From the NCBI GenBank assembly GCA_963734275.1, contig CAVTGO010000017.1, positions 1 to 64,000 on the forward strand: DNA of 64,000 nt, read 5' to 3'. The notes beneath the pieces are model-generated. The model saw only the letters and a program-made list of their open reading frames with translations, searched no databases and was not told the DNA's origin. The stretch comes from CAVTGO01 sp963734275 (GTDB taxonomy: Bacteria > Actinomycetota > UBA4738 > HRBIN12). How positions within the stretch are numbered: the stretch's first letter is position 1; the number at the start of each line of letters is the position of its first letter. The position numbers were made by a program, and so were the translations under genes. This document shows, piece by piece, positions 7,713-18,106 of this stretch.

Positions 7713-9421
7713 GGCTCCTCCATCTTGCCTGCTCCCGCCAGCAGCGACACGCCGATCATCCCGCCCAGGCCGAGGCCGAAGGCGAACCCCGCCGCCGCGG
7801 GGCCGGAGTCGTTCACGACGTAGGCGACGGCGCCGGCGAGCAGCGTGACCAGCACGGCGTCGCGCCACACGGGCCATCGCTCGAACGCGGCGCGGACCGC
7901 GGCCGGGGGGCGCAGGACCACGAGGAGCGACGCCGGGATCCCGAGGACCGGGATCACGGCGAGGGGGTTGCGGGCGATCAGGTCGAACCCGACCTCCAGT
8001 CGATCCGCGAACCTCCCGAGGACCCCGCCGATGCCGCCGACCTCCCGCTCGAACCGCGTCACGTGCGTGACCACGGGCGAGACCGCATGGGCGGCCAGGA
8101 TCAGCACCGTCCCGAGGACCGTGACGCCGGCCACGACCGCGATCCCCCACCACGGACCCAGCCGGTCACGCTCGCGGATCGCGAGCCAGAGCCCGGCGGC
8201 CGCGAACAGCGATACCGCACCGCCGAGGTTCGCGCCGAGGAGCGGCAGTCCGGCGAACAACCCGACGCCGACGATCAACGCGAAGCCCCCCGGTGTCGAC
8301 AGACGCTGCGCGACGTACAGCGCGGCCCCGATCAACAACCCGATGTCCACGTTGGGCAGGCCGTAGAACCGCCCGCCGTCGAGCTGCGATCCGCCGGCGA
8401 ACGGCGTGAGCGCCGCGGTCCAGCCGAACGCGGCCTCCACAGCGAAGTACGCGAGGACCGCGACCCCGATCGCGGCCGGAACGCGCAAGAGGTCCTCCCG
8501 CTCGAGCGGGGAGAACGCCATCGTCCCGAGCGCCGTTACCAACGCGACGAACGGGACGACCGTGGCGTACGAGAGCTCGGGCAGGTGCCCCGCGGCGAGG
8601 AGCCCGGTCGCGAGGGCGGGAACGGAAAGGGACGCCCATCCCCCGATCCGGCGGACCCGGCTCGGGACCCGCTCGCCGGCGGTGCACGCGACCGCGAAGA
8701 GCCCGGCCAGCGTGACGTAGATCGCCGCCGCCGCGCCGACGACGAGATACATCCGCCGGTGCGCCAGGTAGCGCTCGTGCAGCTCGAACGGGGCGGGACC
8801 GGGGACGATCCGGATGGGGGATCCCGCGGACTCGGGGCGCGGGACCCGGAGGAACTCGAGCACCGTGGCTCCGACGTCGGGCCCGGCGACGACCCCGTCG
8901 CGACGCGTGGAGTCCGACGTCAACGTCCCGAGCGCCGCCGCGTCGGCCGGCGGGTCGTCCATCGCCGCGAGGAGCTCCTCCGGCGCGCCGCGGGCGAGCA
9001 CGACCGGTAGGAGCTCGTCCCGGTCGGCCGCCATCGCGTCCGAGGGCGCGGTTCCGACAACGATCACCTGGACGTCATCGGCCCGGAGGCCCCGCAGGTA
9101 CGACCGGATGGACCCGGCGAGTGTCTCCGGCGACGTGCCCACCGGCGCCACCACCCTCTGGTCACCGGACGGCACCGGCTCGGACCGCGCCCCGACCCGC
9201 TCGTACCCGCCCGAGAGGAGCCCCGCCCCACCCTCCGCCGCGAGGCCCCGGAGCTCCGGGGCGGCGAGGAGGTCCTCGAACGACACCCCGGCCACCTCGA
9301 ACGTGACCGCCACGCGCTCGCGCCCGGCCGCCTGCGGATGGCTGGCGGCACGCGCACCCACCGGCACGAGGAGCAGGGTGGCGAGGAGCAGCAGCGGGAG
9401 CGCGCGGCGCGCGCGCGTCAC
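7709..9421 (-). CDS. large membrane protein with an extracytoplasmic phosphatase-like N-terminal domain
   Basis: 570 residues. A signal peptide (residues 1-26, ending in GARAA) leads into a soluble domain of about 190 residues. That domain resembles the alkaline-phosphatase/sulfatase-like domains fused to membrane proteins in actinomycetes, but no full metal site is evident. About ten or eleven transmembrane helices follow. GTG 9421 overlaps the murA stop (GTGA), so the two are translationally coupled. Position after murA hints at an envelope role, possibly export or modification of a polymer; this is inference. I do not recognise a characterised homologue. Confidence 0.75.
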   Translation of the reverse strand: MTRARRALPLLLLATLLLVPVGARAASHPQAAGRERVAVTFEVAGVSFEDLLAAPELRGLAAEGGAGLLSGGYERVGARSEPVPSGDQRVVAPVGTSPETLAGSIRSYLRGLRADDVQVIVVGTAPSDAMAADRDELLPVVLARGAPEELLAAMDDPPADAAALGTLTSDSTRRDGVVAGPDVGATVLEFLRVPRPESAGSPIRIVPGPAPFELHERYLAHRRMYLVVGAAAAIYVTLAGLFAVACTAGERVPSRVRRIGGWASLSVPALATGLLAAGHLPELSYATVVPFVALVTALGTMAFSPLEREDLLRVPAAIGVAVLAYFAVEAAFGWTAALTPFAGGSQLDGGRFYGLPNVDIGLLIGAALYVAQRLSTPGGFALIVGVGLFAGLPLLGANLGGAVSLFAAAGLWLAIRERDRLGPWWGIAVVAGVTVLGTVLILAAHAVSPVVTHVTRFEREVGGIGGVLGRFADRLEVGFDLIARNPLAVIPVLGIPASLLVVLRPPAAVRAAFERWPVWRDAVLVTLLAGAVAYVVNDSGPAAAGFAFGLGLGGMIGVSLLAGAGKMEEP

Positions 9422-10690
9422 GACAGAGCCGGGGACAGCTCGCGCTCCCGCCGAACCTCGGCGCCCAGCGCGCGAAGCTTGGCCTCGAAGTCCTCGTAGC
9501 CGCGATCCACGTGGTACATGTCCTCGACGCAGGTCACGCCGTCGGCGGCGAGCGCCGCGATCACCATCGCGGCGCCGGCTCGGATGTCGAGCGCGCGCAC
9601 CGGTGCCGCCGACAGGCGCGGCACGCCGCGGATCACGGCGTGGTGGCCCTCGGTGCGGATGTCGGCGCCCATGCGATTCAGCTCGTCCACGAACATGAAC
9701 CGGCTCTCGAACACGTTCTCGGTCACGATGCTCGTCCCGTCGGCCGAGGCGAGCAGGGCCATCATCTGCGGCTGCAGGTCCGTGGGGAACCCCGGGTACG
9801 GGAGCGTCACCAGATCGACACAGCGCGCTCGCGGGCCCATCGAGATCGCGATGCCGTCCTCCGTGGCCAGGATGTCGGCGCCCGCGTCGGCGAGCTTGGC
9901 GAGCACCAGGTCCATGTGATCGCTCCGCACCCCCTCCAACACCACCCGGCCCCCGGTGGCGCAGGCCGCGAGGGCGAACGTCCCGGCCTCGACGCGATCG
10001 GGGATCACCGCGTGCGCGACCGCGCCGAAGTCCTGCACACCCTCGATCTCGATGGTGGGCGTGCCGACGCCGTCGATGTGCGCGCCCATCGACGTCAGGA
10101 AGTCGGCGAGGTCCACCAGCTCGGGCTCGCGGGCCGCGTTCTCGATCACGGTGGTGCCGCGTGCGGCGACCCCGGCCATCAGGACGTTCTCCGTCGCGCC
10201 GACGCTCGGGAAGTCCAGCGAGATCATGGCGCCGCGCAGACCGCCGGTCTCCCCTTCCAGGAACCCGTGTTCAGAGCGGAACCGGGCGCCCATCTTCTCC
10301 AGCCCTCGGACGTGGAGGTCGATCTTCGCGCGAACCGATGTTGCAGCCGCCCGGCATCGCGACGCGCGCGCGGCCGAACCGCGCCAGCAGCGGCCCGAGG
10401 ACCAGGATCGACGCGCGCATCCGGCTGACCAGCTCGTACGGCGTCTCGACCGATCTGACGTCTCTCGTGTCGATCGAGAGCGTCCCTCCGTCCCAGACAC
10501 AGGCCGCTCCGAGATGCTCGAGCACCTCGACCATCGTGATGCAGTCCTGGATGCGCGGAACGTTGGACAGGGTCGTCCGGCCGGAGGCGAGCACGGCCGC
10601 GGCCATCAGCTTCAGAGCCGAGTTCTTCGCGCCCGAGACCGTCACGGTTCCCTCGAGGCGCGCGCCCCCCGTCACGAGGAGTCGATCCAT
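9418..10690 (-). CDS. murA: UDP-N-acetylglucosamine 1-carboxyvinyltransferase MurA, with an apparent single-base frameshift
   Basis: First committed enzyme of peptidoglycan synthesis; it transfers enolpyruvate from PEP to UDP-GlcNAc in the cytosol. ATG 10690 has GGAGG four bases upstream. The N-terminal part reads GAKNSALKLMAA and then MPGGCNIGSR, which carries the catalytic Cys. The frame then breaks: one extra base in the CGCGCG stretch at 10327-10332 must be skipped to continue with KIDLHVRGLEKMGARF and the rest of the protein. Corrected length is about 423 residues, normal for MurA. Because the enzyme is essential and both halves are well preserved, an assembly error is more likely than a real mutation. 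murA follows atpC, as in other actinomycetes. Confidence 0.93.
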
Positions 10691-10702
10691 GAGCCCTCCA
10701 TC

Positions 10703-11131
10703 CTAGGCCCGCAACCCGCTCGGGTCGCGCAGCGTCAGGCCGGCAGGTTGGCCCGGGCGAGCGCCCTGTGCAGCTCGGCGCGGACCGCCGCGTCGTCGCT
10801 CGCCGCCGAGGCGCCCCTGCAGCTCGGCCGCGCGCGCCTCGGCGGCCGCGCGGTCGACCTCCGAGGCCATCTCGGCCTGCGAGGCGAGGACGTCGACGCG
10901 GGTCACGTCCTCGGCGCTCGTCACGTGCAGGAAGCCGCCGTCCACGACCGCCGCGTCCCACGACCCGTCCTCGGACTGGATCCGCAGCGGTCCCACCGCC
11001 AGGCGGATCAGCAGCGGCGCGTGCCCGGACAGGATCCCGACCTCGCCGTCGACACCGTGTGCGATCACCATCTGGGCGGGGCCGCTCCAGGCTTCGCGCT
11101 CGGGAGTGACGAGATGCACCTCGAGCGGCAC
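10703..11131 (-). CDS. atpC: F-type ATP synthase epsilon subunit, with a probable C-terminal frameshift
   Basis: Epsilon subunit of the F1 central stalk, the last gene of the atp operon. The beta-sandwich domain is intact (LVTPEREAWSG, DGEVGILSGHAPLL, GGFLHV). As written the frame ends at 10703 with a basic, disordered tail. If one base of the C4 run at 10814-10817 is removed, the tail becomes DDAAVRAELHRALARANL and ends at a TGA at 10735, a typical epsilon C-terminal helix and a length of about 131 residues. I therefore suspect an insertion error. The start is four bases after the atpD stop. Confidence 0.93.
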   Translation of the reverse strand: MPLEVHLVTPEREAWSGPAQMVIAHGVDGEVGILSGHAPLLIRLAVGPLRIQSEDGSWDAAVVDGGFLHVTSAEDVTRVDVLASQAEMASEVDRAAAEARAAELQGRLGGERRRGGPRRAAQGARPGQPAGLTLRDPSGLRA

Positions 11132-11134
11132 GAG

Positions 11135-12565
<1,431 letters not shown>

Positions 12566-12570
12566 CTGGG

Positions 12571-13466
12571 TCACTCCTTCGCCGCCGCCGACAGGGCCTC
12601 GGCCCCGCCGACGATCTCGCTGATCTCCGTGGTGATCTCGTCCTGCCGGGCGCGGTTGGCCTGGCGGGTGAGGATCTTGATGAGGTCCTCAGCGTTGTCC
12701 GTGGCGGCCTTCATGGCGCGCCGCCGCGACGCGTTCTCCGACGCGGCGGACTCGAGCATGGCGGCGTACACCTTCGTGACGAGGTACTGCGGGAGCAGGA
12801 AGTCCAGGATCGCCTCCGGCTCGGGCTCGAACAGGTACTCGGCGTCGGGGACACCACCCTTCCCGCGGACCTCCTCGGGCGCGATCGGCAGGAACCGCTG
12901 CAGCGTCGCGCGCAGGGTGAAGGCCGAGCGGAAGTCCGTGTAAGCGCACGACAGCTCGTCGATCTCGGCGGCCGCGAAGTCGTCGATCAGCGCGCGGCCG
13001 ATCTCCTCGGCCTTCTCGTAGGTCGGCACCTCGCTGAACCCCTGCCACGAGGCGCGGACCGGTACACCGCGGAACCGGAAGTAGCCGATCCCTTTCTTCC
13101 CGATCACATAGAGGACGGGCTCGAGCCCGCGGCCGCGCACCGGGTCCATGGCCAGCTCGGCGACCTTCAGGACGTTCGCGTTGTACGAGCCCGCGAGGCC
13201 GCGGTCCGAGGTCACGACGAGCACCCCCGCCTTCGCCGGGGTCTCGCGCTCCTCGAGGAGCGAGTGGCTGAGCGAGCCCATCTGGCGGGCGACGTCTTCC
13301 ATCGCCTTCGTGAGCTGGACGGCATACGGCCGCGAGGCCTCGACCCGGTGCTGCGCCTTCACGATGCGCGACGAGGCGATGAGCTCCATCGCGCGCGTGA
13401 TCTTCTTCGTCGACTGGACCGACCGGATCCGCCGGCGGACGATCCTGAGCTGGGCCCCGCGGCCAT
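12571..13466 (-). CDS. atpG: F-type ATP synthase gamma subunit, with a probable frameshift near the start
   Basis: Central rotor shaft of F1. The body is intact from ITRAMELIASSRIVKAQ to the C-terminal helix ending in EIVGGAEALSAAAKE. The expected N-terminal helix (AQLRIVRRRIRSVQSTKK) is encoded upstream, but in that frame there is no start codon. The ATG at 13466, eight bases after the atpA stop, is one base out of frame. Adding one base to the C4 run at 13455-13458 joins ATG 13466 to the helix and gives about 298 residues, the normal length. Without this correction the first usable start is 13389, which would delete an essential helix. Confidence 0.93.
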
Positions 13467-13474
13467 CCGGGCGG

Positions 13475-15166
13475 CTAGGCCTCCGGGGCGGTGTCGCCCT
13501 CGTCGGCGCCCTTGTCGGCGCCCTCGTCGTCGTCCACCGAGGACATGCGGTCCCATCCGACGTCCGGCTTCACCTCATCGGGCGGGGTGGTCGACCCGAT
13601 GCCCGACTCCGAGCCGGCAGCGGCCCCGCTCGGCACGAACGACGACTGGAAGGCCTCGAGGGCCTCGTTCAACGTCGCCTCCGCCTCCTCGGACATGTCG
13701 CCGGTGTCTCGGACCGACGTCAGGAACTCGGGGTGACGCGACTCCAGGAACTCGGTGAAGCCCTCGACGAAGCGGCGCGCGTCCTCGACCGGGAGCGGAT
13801 CCAGGTGTCCGCCGGTCGCCGTCCAGATCAGCACGATCTGCCGCTCCACGGCGAGCGGCCGGTACTGGGGCTGCTTGAGCACCTCGACGACCCGAGCCCC
13901 TCGCGCGAGCTGTTGCTGCGAGGCCTTGTCGAGCTCGGAGCCGAACTGCGCGAAGGCCTCGAGGGCGCGGTACTGCGCGAGGTCGATCCGCAGGCGGCCC
14001 GAGATCTTCTTCATCGCCTTGACCTGGGCGTTGCCGCCGACCCGGGACACCGAGGTGCCGACGTTGATGGCAGGCCGCACGCCGGCGAAGAACAGGTCCG
14101 GCTCCAGGTAGATCTGGCCGTCCGTGATCGAGATGACGTTGGTCGGGATGTACGCGGATATGTCGTTGCCCTTGGTCTCGATGATCGGGAGCGCCGTCAG
14201 CGACCCGGCACCGAGCTCGTCCGAGAGCTTGGCGGCGCGCTCGAGCAGGCGGGAGTGCAGGTAGAAGACGTCGCCGGGGTACGCCTCGCGCCCCGGAGGG
14301 CGGCGGAGCAGGAGCGACAGGGTCCGGTACGCCGTCGCCTGCTTCGACAGGTCGTCGTAGACGACGAGCGCGTGGTTGCCCTCGTACATCCAGTAAGCGC
14401 CGAGCGCGGCGCCGGCGTACGGCGCGATGTACTGGAACGGCGTCGGGTCCGACGCCGACGCGTTCACGACCACGGTGTAGTCGAGCGCGCCGTTCTCGCG
14501 GAGCGTCTCCACGACCTCGGACACGGTCGAGGCCTTCTGGCCGACGGCGACGTAGATGCAGCGAACCTGCTTCTTGGGGTCGCCGCTCGCCCAGTTCTCG
14601 CGCTGGGCGATGATCGCGTCGATCGCGATCGCGGTCTTGCCGGTCTGGCGGTCCCCGATGATCAGCTCCCGCTGGCCCCGGCCGATGGGGGTCATGGCGT
14701 CGATCGCGGTGATGCCCGTCTGCAGCGGCTCTTTGACCGGCTGGCGCTCGACCACGGTGGGGGCCTGGATCTCCAGGTTCCTCGACTCCTGCGCGATGAT
14801 CGGGCCCTTGCCGTCGAGCGGCCGGCCGAGCGCGTCCACCACGCGGCCGAGGAAGCCGTCCCCCACCGGGACGGAGAGGATCCGGCCGGTCTGCTTGACC
14901 GGATCGCCTTCCTCGATGTGCGACGCGTCGCCCAGGATGATGCAGCCGATCTCGTCGTCGTCCAGGTTCGCGGCGATGCCGAGGACCCCGCCGGGGAACT
15001 CCAGCAGCTCGTTCGACATGGCGTGCGGCAGACCCTGGACGCGCGCGATGCCGTCACCCGTCTCGAGGACGTGACCGACCTCCTCGCGGGCGACGGAGGG
15101 TTTCCAGTTCTCGACGTTGCGGCGCAACGCCTCCGCGATGCTCTCCGGATCGAAGTTCAGTGCCAT
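13475..15166 (-). CDS. atpA: F-type ATP synthase alpha subunit with an acidic C-terminal extension
   Basis: Non-catalytic nucleotide-binding subunit of F1, 563 residues, about 50 longer than the E. coli protein. Walker A is GDRQTGKTA near residue 175. Regions SGYHI-like motifs of other families are absent; the alpha signature PAINVGTSVSRVGGNAQ is present near residue 370. The extra C-terminal stretch, from about residue 515, is Ser/Gly-rich and then strongly acidic (DDDEGADKGADEGD). Mycobacterial AtpA also has a C-terminal extension, which restrains ATP hydrolysis. The ATG at 15166 follows the atpH stop directly. Confidence 0.98.
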   Translation of the reverse strand: MALNFDPESIAEALRRNVENWKPSVAREEVGHVLETGDGIARVQGLPHAMSNELLEFPGGVLGIAANLDDDEIGCIILGDASHIEEGDPVKQTGRILSVPVGDGFLGRVVDALGRPLDGKGPIIAQESRNLEIQAPTVVERQPVKEPLQTGITAIDAMTPIGRGQRELIIGDRQTGKTAIAIDAIIAQRENWASGDPKKQVRCIYVAVGQKASTVSEVVETLRENGALDYTVVVNASASDPTPFQYIAPYAGAALGAYWMYEGNHALVVYDDLSKQATAYRTLSLLLRRPPGREAYPGDVFYLHSRLLERAAKLSDELGAGSLTALPIIETKGNDISAYIPTNVISITDGQIYLEPDLFFAGVRPAINVGTSVSRVGGNAQVKAMKKISGRLRIDLAQYRALEAFAQFGSELDKASQQQLARGARVVEVLKQPQYRPLAVERQIVLIWTATGGHLDPLPVEDARRFVEGFTEFLESRHPEFLTSVRDTGDMSEEAEATLNEALEAFQSSFVPSGAAAGSESGIGSTTPPDEVKPDVGWDRMSSVDDDEGADKGADEGDTAPEA

Positions 15167-15709
15167 CTACACGCTCCCCAGCCGCTGCTTGGCCTCATCG
15201 AGGCGGGTCCGGATGGATCCGTCGATGACCTCGTCGCCGATGTGCGCCACGACCCCGCCGATCACCGAGGGGTCGACCACGACCTTGACCTCCAGCGACT
15301 TGCCCGTGGCCTTGGTCAGGGCTGCCGCGACCTTCTCGCGCTGCTCCTCGGTGAGCGGAACGGCGGTGCGCACCTCCGCCACCGCATGCTTGCGACGTTC
15401 GGCGGCCAGCACCACGAGCTCGTCGACGATCTTGCCCAGCTCCCGCGCGCGGCCGGCATCGACGACGAAGCCGAGCAGGCTGGCCGTCAACGGACGCGCC
15501 CGCTCGCCGAGGATGTCGCGGATCGCTGCCTTCTTGTTCTCGGCGGGCAGCGCGGGGTCGGTCAGCGCCTCGCGTAGCTCCGTGTTCTGCTCGACGGCCG
15601 TGGCGAACGCGAACAGCTCGTCCTCGACCGTTCCGAGCGCGCCCTCGGCCTCCGCGACGTCGAACAGCGCCCGCGCGTACCCGCGCACGAGGTCGTCCTT
15701 GCCGGCCAC
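15167..15709 (-). CDS. atpH: F-type ATP synthase delta subunit
   Basis: Peripheral-stalk subunit linking F1 to subunit b, 180 residues, the usual length. Typical elements are GYARALFDVAEAEG at the N-terminus and DPSVIGGVVAHIGDEVIDGS near the C-terminus. GTG 15709 directly follows the atpF stop codon and the stop is directly followed by the atpA ATG, so the three genes are tightly coupled. It is a separate delta gene and not the b-delta fusion of mycobacteria. Confidence 0.96.
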   Translation of the reverse strand: MAGKDDLVRGYARALFDVAEAEGALGTVEDELFAFATAVEQNTELREALTDPALPAENKKAAIRDILGERARPLTASLLGFVVDAGRARELGKIVDELVVLAAERRKHAVAEVRTAVPLTEEQREKVAAALTKATGKSLEVKVVVDPSVIGGVVAHIGDEVIDGSIRTRLDEAKQRLGSV

Positions 15710-16300
15710 TCAGCCCTTCCCGTTCCCCTGGCCGTTGCCGTTGCTGCCGGCGAGCAGGGAGTCGATGTACTCGTCGATCAGACGCTGGTGGGCGCTCGGG
15801 TCGAGCGAGCTCCCGACGACCCGGCCGGCCAGCTCGACGGCGATCTCGCCCACTTGCGCCCGCAGCTCCTCGAAGACGCGGTCGCGCTCGGCGCGGATCT
15901 CCTCCTGCGCGCGGGCGACGATCGCCCCCGCCTCCTCCTCCGCGCGGGCCTGGAGGTCTTTCCGGAGCTGGTCGGCGGTCTTGCGCGCCTCCTCGATGAT
16001 CCGGTTGGACTCCTCGCGCGCGTTCGCGAGCTGCTCCCGGTACTCGGCCAGCTCCTCCTCGGCCTTCCGGCGGGTCTGCTCCGCGTTCTCGAGCTCGCCC
16101 TGGATCTTCTGGCGGCGCTCCTCGAGCAGGGCGTTCACGCGCGGCAGGACCCACTTCCACATGAAGAAGAACAAGATCGCGAACGCCAGCGCGCCGACGA
16201 CCAGCTCCTCCCAGTGGGGATACAGGTCGGCCGCGTCGTTGACCTCTTCCTCGACGGCCTCCTCGGCCTGCGCGAGGAGGGTGAGGATGGTTGCAAGCAC
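15710..16300 (-). CDS. atpF: F-type ATP synthase subunit b
   Basis: Membrane-anchored peripheral stalk subunit, 196 residues. One transmembrane helix at about residues 33-53 is followed by a long charged coiled coil (residues 55-160). The C-terminus ends in a Gly/Asn-rich tail. GTG 16300 is the start; it lies 18 bases after the atpE stop. There is a single b gene, as in homodimeric stalks, and no b-prime gene nearby. Confidence 0.96.
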   Translation of the reverse strand: MLATILTLLAQAEEAVEEEVNDAADLYPHWEELVVGALAFAILFFFMWKWVLPRVNALLEERRQKIQGELENAEQTRRKAEEELAEYREQLANAREESNRIIEEARKTADQLRKDLQARAEEEAGAIVARAQEEIRAERDRVFEELRAQVGEIAVELAGRVVGSSLDPSAHQRLIDEYIDSLLAGSNGNGQGNGKG

Positions 16301-16318
16301 CGTTCGGGCCCCTCTCCG

Positions 16319-16564
16319 CTAGATGATGAACGAGAACGCGATGCCGAACAGCGCGAGCGCCTCGATCAGGCCGATGCCGATGAACATCGTCGCGCGGACC
16401 TGACCGGCGTACTCGGGCTGGCGGGCCATCGCCTCGACCGACTTGCCGATCAGGACGCCCAGGCCGATGCCCGGGCCGATCGCGGCGAGGCCGATCACGA
16501 GGCCCCGGCCCACGGTCTTGATCGCCTCGAGGTCACCGGTGACCTGGGCAAGCAAACGCAGCAT
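16319..16564 (-). CDS. atpE: F-type ATP synthase subunit c
   Basis: Ring-forming proteolipid of 81 residues with two transmembrane helices joined by the polar loop ARQPE. The ion-binding carboxylate is the Glu in IGLIEALALFG near residue 68. The helix-1 residues (GPGIGLGVLIG) and the Ala after the Glu lack the Gln/Ser ligands of sodium-type rings, so proton coupling is expected. ATG 16564 has GGAGG seven bases upstream. Confidence 0.97.
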   Translation of the reverse strand: MLRLLAQVTGDLEAIKTVGRGLVIGLAAIGPGIGLGVLIGKSVEAMARQPEYAGQVRATMFIGIGLIEALALFGIAFSFII

Positions 16565-16579
16565 CCCAACCCCTCCTTG

Positions 16580-17380
16580 TCAGTGTTCCTCGGCCATCGC
16601 GCCGCCGATGTACGAGGCGGTCAGGATGGAGAAGATGAAGGCCTGCAGGATCGACACGAACACCTCGAACCCCACGAGGATCACGCCGATCGCGAACGAG
16701 AACGGTGCCACGACCGCGAGCAGCCCTCCCTGGAGCATCGCGATCGTGCCCAGGAAGAACACCGCCAGCAGGAAGTGACCCGCGAGGAAGTTGGCCCAGA
16801 GTCGGACCGACAGGGTGATCGGCCGGATGACGATCTGGGTGACGAACTCGATCGGCACCAGCAGGGGGTAGAGCGCCGCCGGCGCGCCGGGCGGCAGCAG
16901 GACGTGCTTCATGTACCCGCCGAACCCGTGCTTGGCGATCCCCACCGTGTTGTAGACGACCCACACGGTCAGGGCCATGACCAGCGGGAACGCGATCCGG
17001 CTGTTCGAGGAGAAGTTGATCCCGGGCGCCACCTCGAAGATGTTCCAGAAGAAGATCGCGAAGAACAGCGTGGCGAGCAACGGCATGAAACGAGCGCTGT
17101 CGGGACCGAGCATCGGCATGGCGATGTTCTCCCGCACGAACTGGATCCCGAGCTCCACCAGGCTCTGCATCTTGCCGGGCACCACCCGTGGCTTGCGGAA
17201 CGAGAAGTAGAAGAAGGCCAGGAACGAGAGGAAGCCCAGCAGCACCAGGAAGTTGATGAAGTTCATGCAGAACGTGAGGCCGCCGACCCGGAGCGATGGC
17301 CCCCAGCATCCCCACACGAAGTCCTTGGTGGTGGGCGGATGGAACTCGGCGAGGACGCCGGCCAGGGTCGCCCCGTTCAT
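16580..17380 (-). CDS. atpB: F-type ATP synthase subunit a
   Basis: Proton-channel subunit of Fo, 266 residues, with about six hydrophobic segments. The essential Arg is in LSVRLWANFLAGH near residue 195. ATG 17380 overlaps the stop of the upstream AtpI-like gene (ATGA), which sets the start; the frame upstream of it is a shadow. It is followed by atpE after 15 bases. Confidence 0.96.
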   Translation of the reverse strand: MNGATLAGVLAEFHPPTTKDFVWGCWGPSLRVGGLTFCMNFINFLVLLGFLSFLAFFYFSFRKPRVVPGKMQSLVELGIQFVRENIAMPMLGPDSARFMPLLATLFFAIFFWNIFEVAPGINFSSNSRIAFPLVMALTVWVVYNTVGIAKHGFGGYMKHVLLPPGAPAALYPLLVPIEFVTQIVIRPITLSVRLWANFLAGHFLLAVFFLGTIAMLQGGLLAVVAPFSFAIGVILVGFEVFVSILQAFIFSILTASYIGGAMAEEH

Positions 17381-17796
17381 CGAGTCCCCTCGCGCTGGCC
17401 GGCCGGGAAGGTCCACAGATCCACCTGCATGCGCCCGGAGAGCATCTTCATCTCCGCGACCAGCAGCGCGATCGTCGTCGGTACGAGCCCGGCGATGAAC
17501 GCCCCGGTCGAGAACCACGCAAGCTGCCGCAGCAGCACCATGACGAGCACGATCGCGCCGAGCCGGACCACGAAGCCGCCCATCGCGACGGCGAACACGA
17601 CCGCGGGCGAGATGCGCGCCGCCCACGCGAGCGAGAGCCCATGGGCGGCGAAGTTCGCGAAGACGACGGCGACGCCGAAGGCGGCGGACCAGCCGGCGTC
17701 CGGATCGATGACGAGGGACCCGGCCACGAAGGCGATCACCGCGGCGGGCACGAGATAGGGCAGCGCGCGCCGGATCAGCTCCCGCTCTGGCTCCAC
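17377..17796 (-). CDS. AtpI-like membrane protein of the atp operon
   Basis: 139 residues with four hydrophobic segments and a short charged N-terminus, in the position of atpI between atpZ and atpB. ATP synthase subunit I assists c-ring assembly in other bacteria. GTG 17796 is chosen because GGAGG lies ten bases upstream and the atpZ stop is two bases before it. Sequence conservation in this family is low, so the name rests largely on position and topology. Confidence 0.75.
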   Translation of the reverse strand: MEPERELIRRALPYLVPAAVIAFVAGSLVIDPDAGWSAAFGVAVVFANFAAHGLSLAWAARISPAVVFAVAMGGFVVRLGAIVLVMVLLRQLAWFSTGAFIAGLVPTTIALLVAEMKMLSGRMQVDLWTFPAGQREGTR

Positions 17797-17798
17797 CG

Positions 17799-18017
17799 CT
17801 ACCCGTCCTCCCTGCCATGGCGCAGGTAGACGATGTAGATCGCCCCCGCGGCCCCGATCAGCATCCCGAGCACCGTGAACACGTGCGCCGAAGCGAGCAG
17901 CCGATCGGCGAGGTACCCGAGGCCGCCCCAGGCGGCGATCCCCCCGATCATCGTCGCGGTGATCGACCATCCCGTTCCCATGCCGGACCAGGCGGAGTTG
18001 CGCTCCTGCAGGGGCAT
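17799..18017 (-). CDS. AtpZ/AtpI-family small membrane protein, first gene of the atp operon
   Basis: 72 residues, two transmembrane helices, with the family pattern GGIAAWGGLGYLADRLL and a C-terminal YLRHGRED. AtpZ proteins support Fo assembly or magnesium transport in Bacillus-type operons. ATG 18017 is the preferred start because a consensus promoter ends nine bases upstream, leaving almost no leader; an earlier in-frame start at 18056 would lie within the promoter. Confidence 0.8.
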   Translation of the reverse strand: MPLQERNSAWSGMGTGWSITATMIGGIAAWGGLGYLADRLLASAHVFTVLGMLIGAAGAIYIVYLRHGREDG

Positions 18018-18026
18018 GGGCGCGCA

Positions 18027-18056
18027 AGTATATCCGCGCGGTCTCGGGCACGTCAA
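18027..18056 (-). promoter_or_regulatory. sigma-70-type promoter of the ATP synthase operon
   Basis: Read on the minus strand: -35 TTGACG at 18051-18056, an 18-base spacer, and -10 TATACT at 18027-18032. The -10 ends nine bases before the atpZ ATG, so the transcript is expected to be leaderless or nearly so. This is the best-matching promoter in the window. Confidence 0.75.
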
Positions 18057-18106
18057 AGTTCGCGGAGGGGTGTTTCCCCAGGTCAGAGCCGCTATCGGCC
18101 CGAGCT

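Noticed and set aside
16319..16564. Sodium-coupled c-ring
   Set aside because: The Gln and Ser sodium ligands near the two helix centres are missing; proton coupling fits better.
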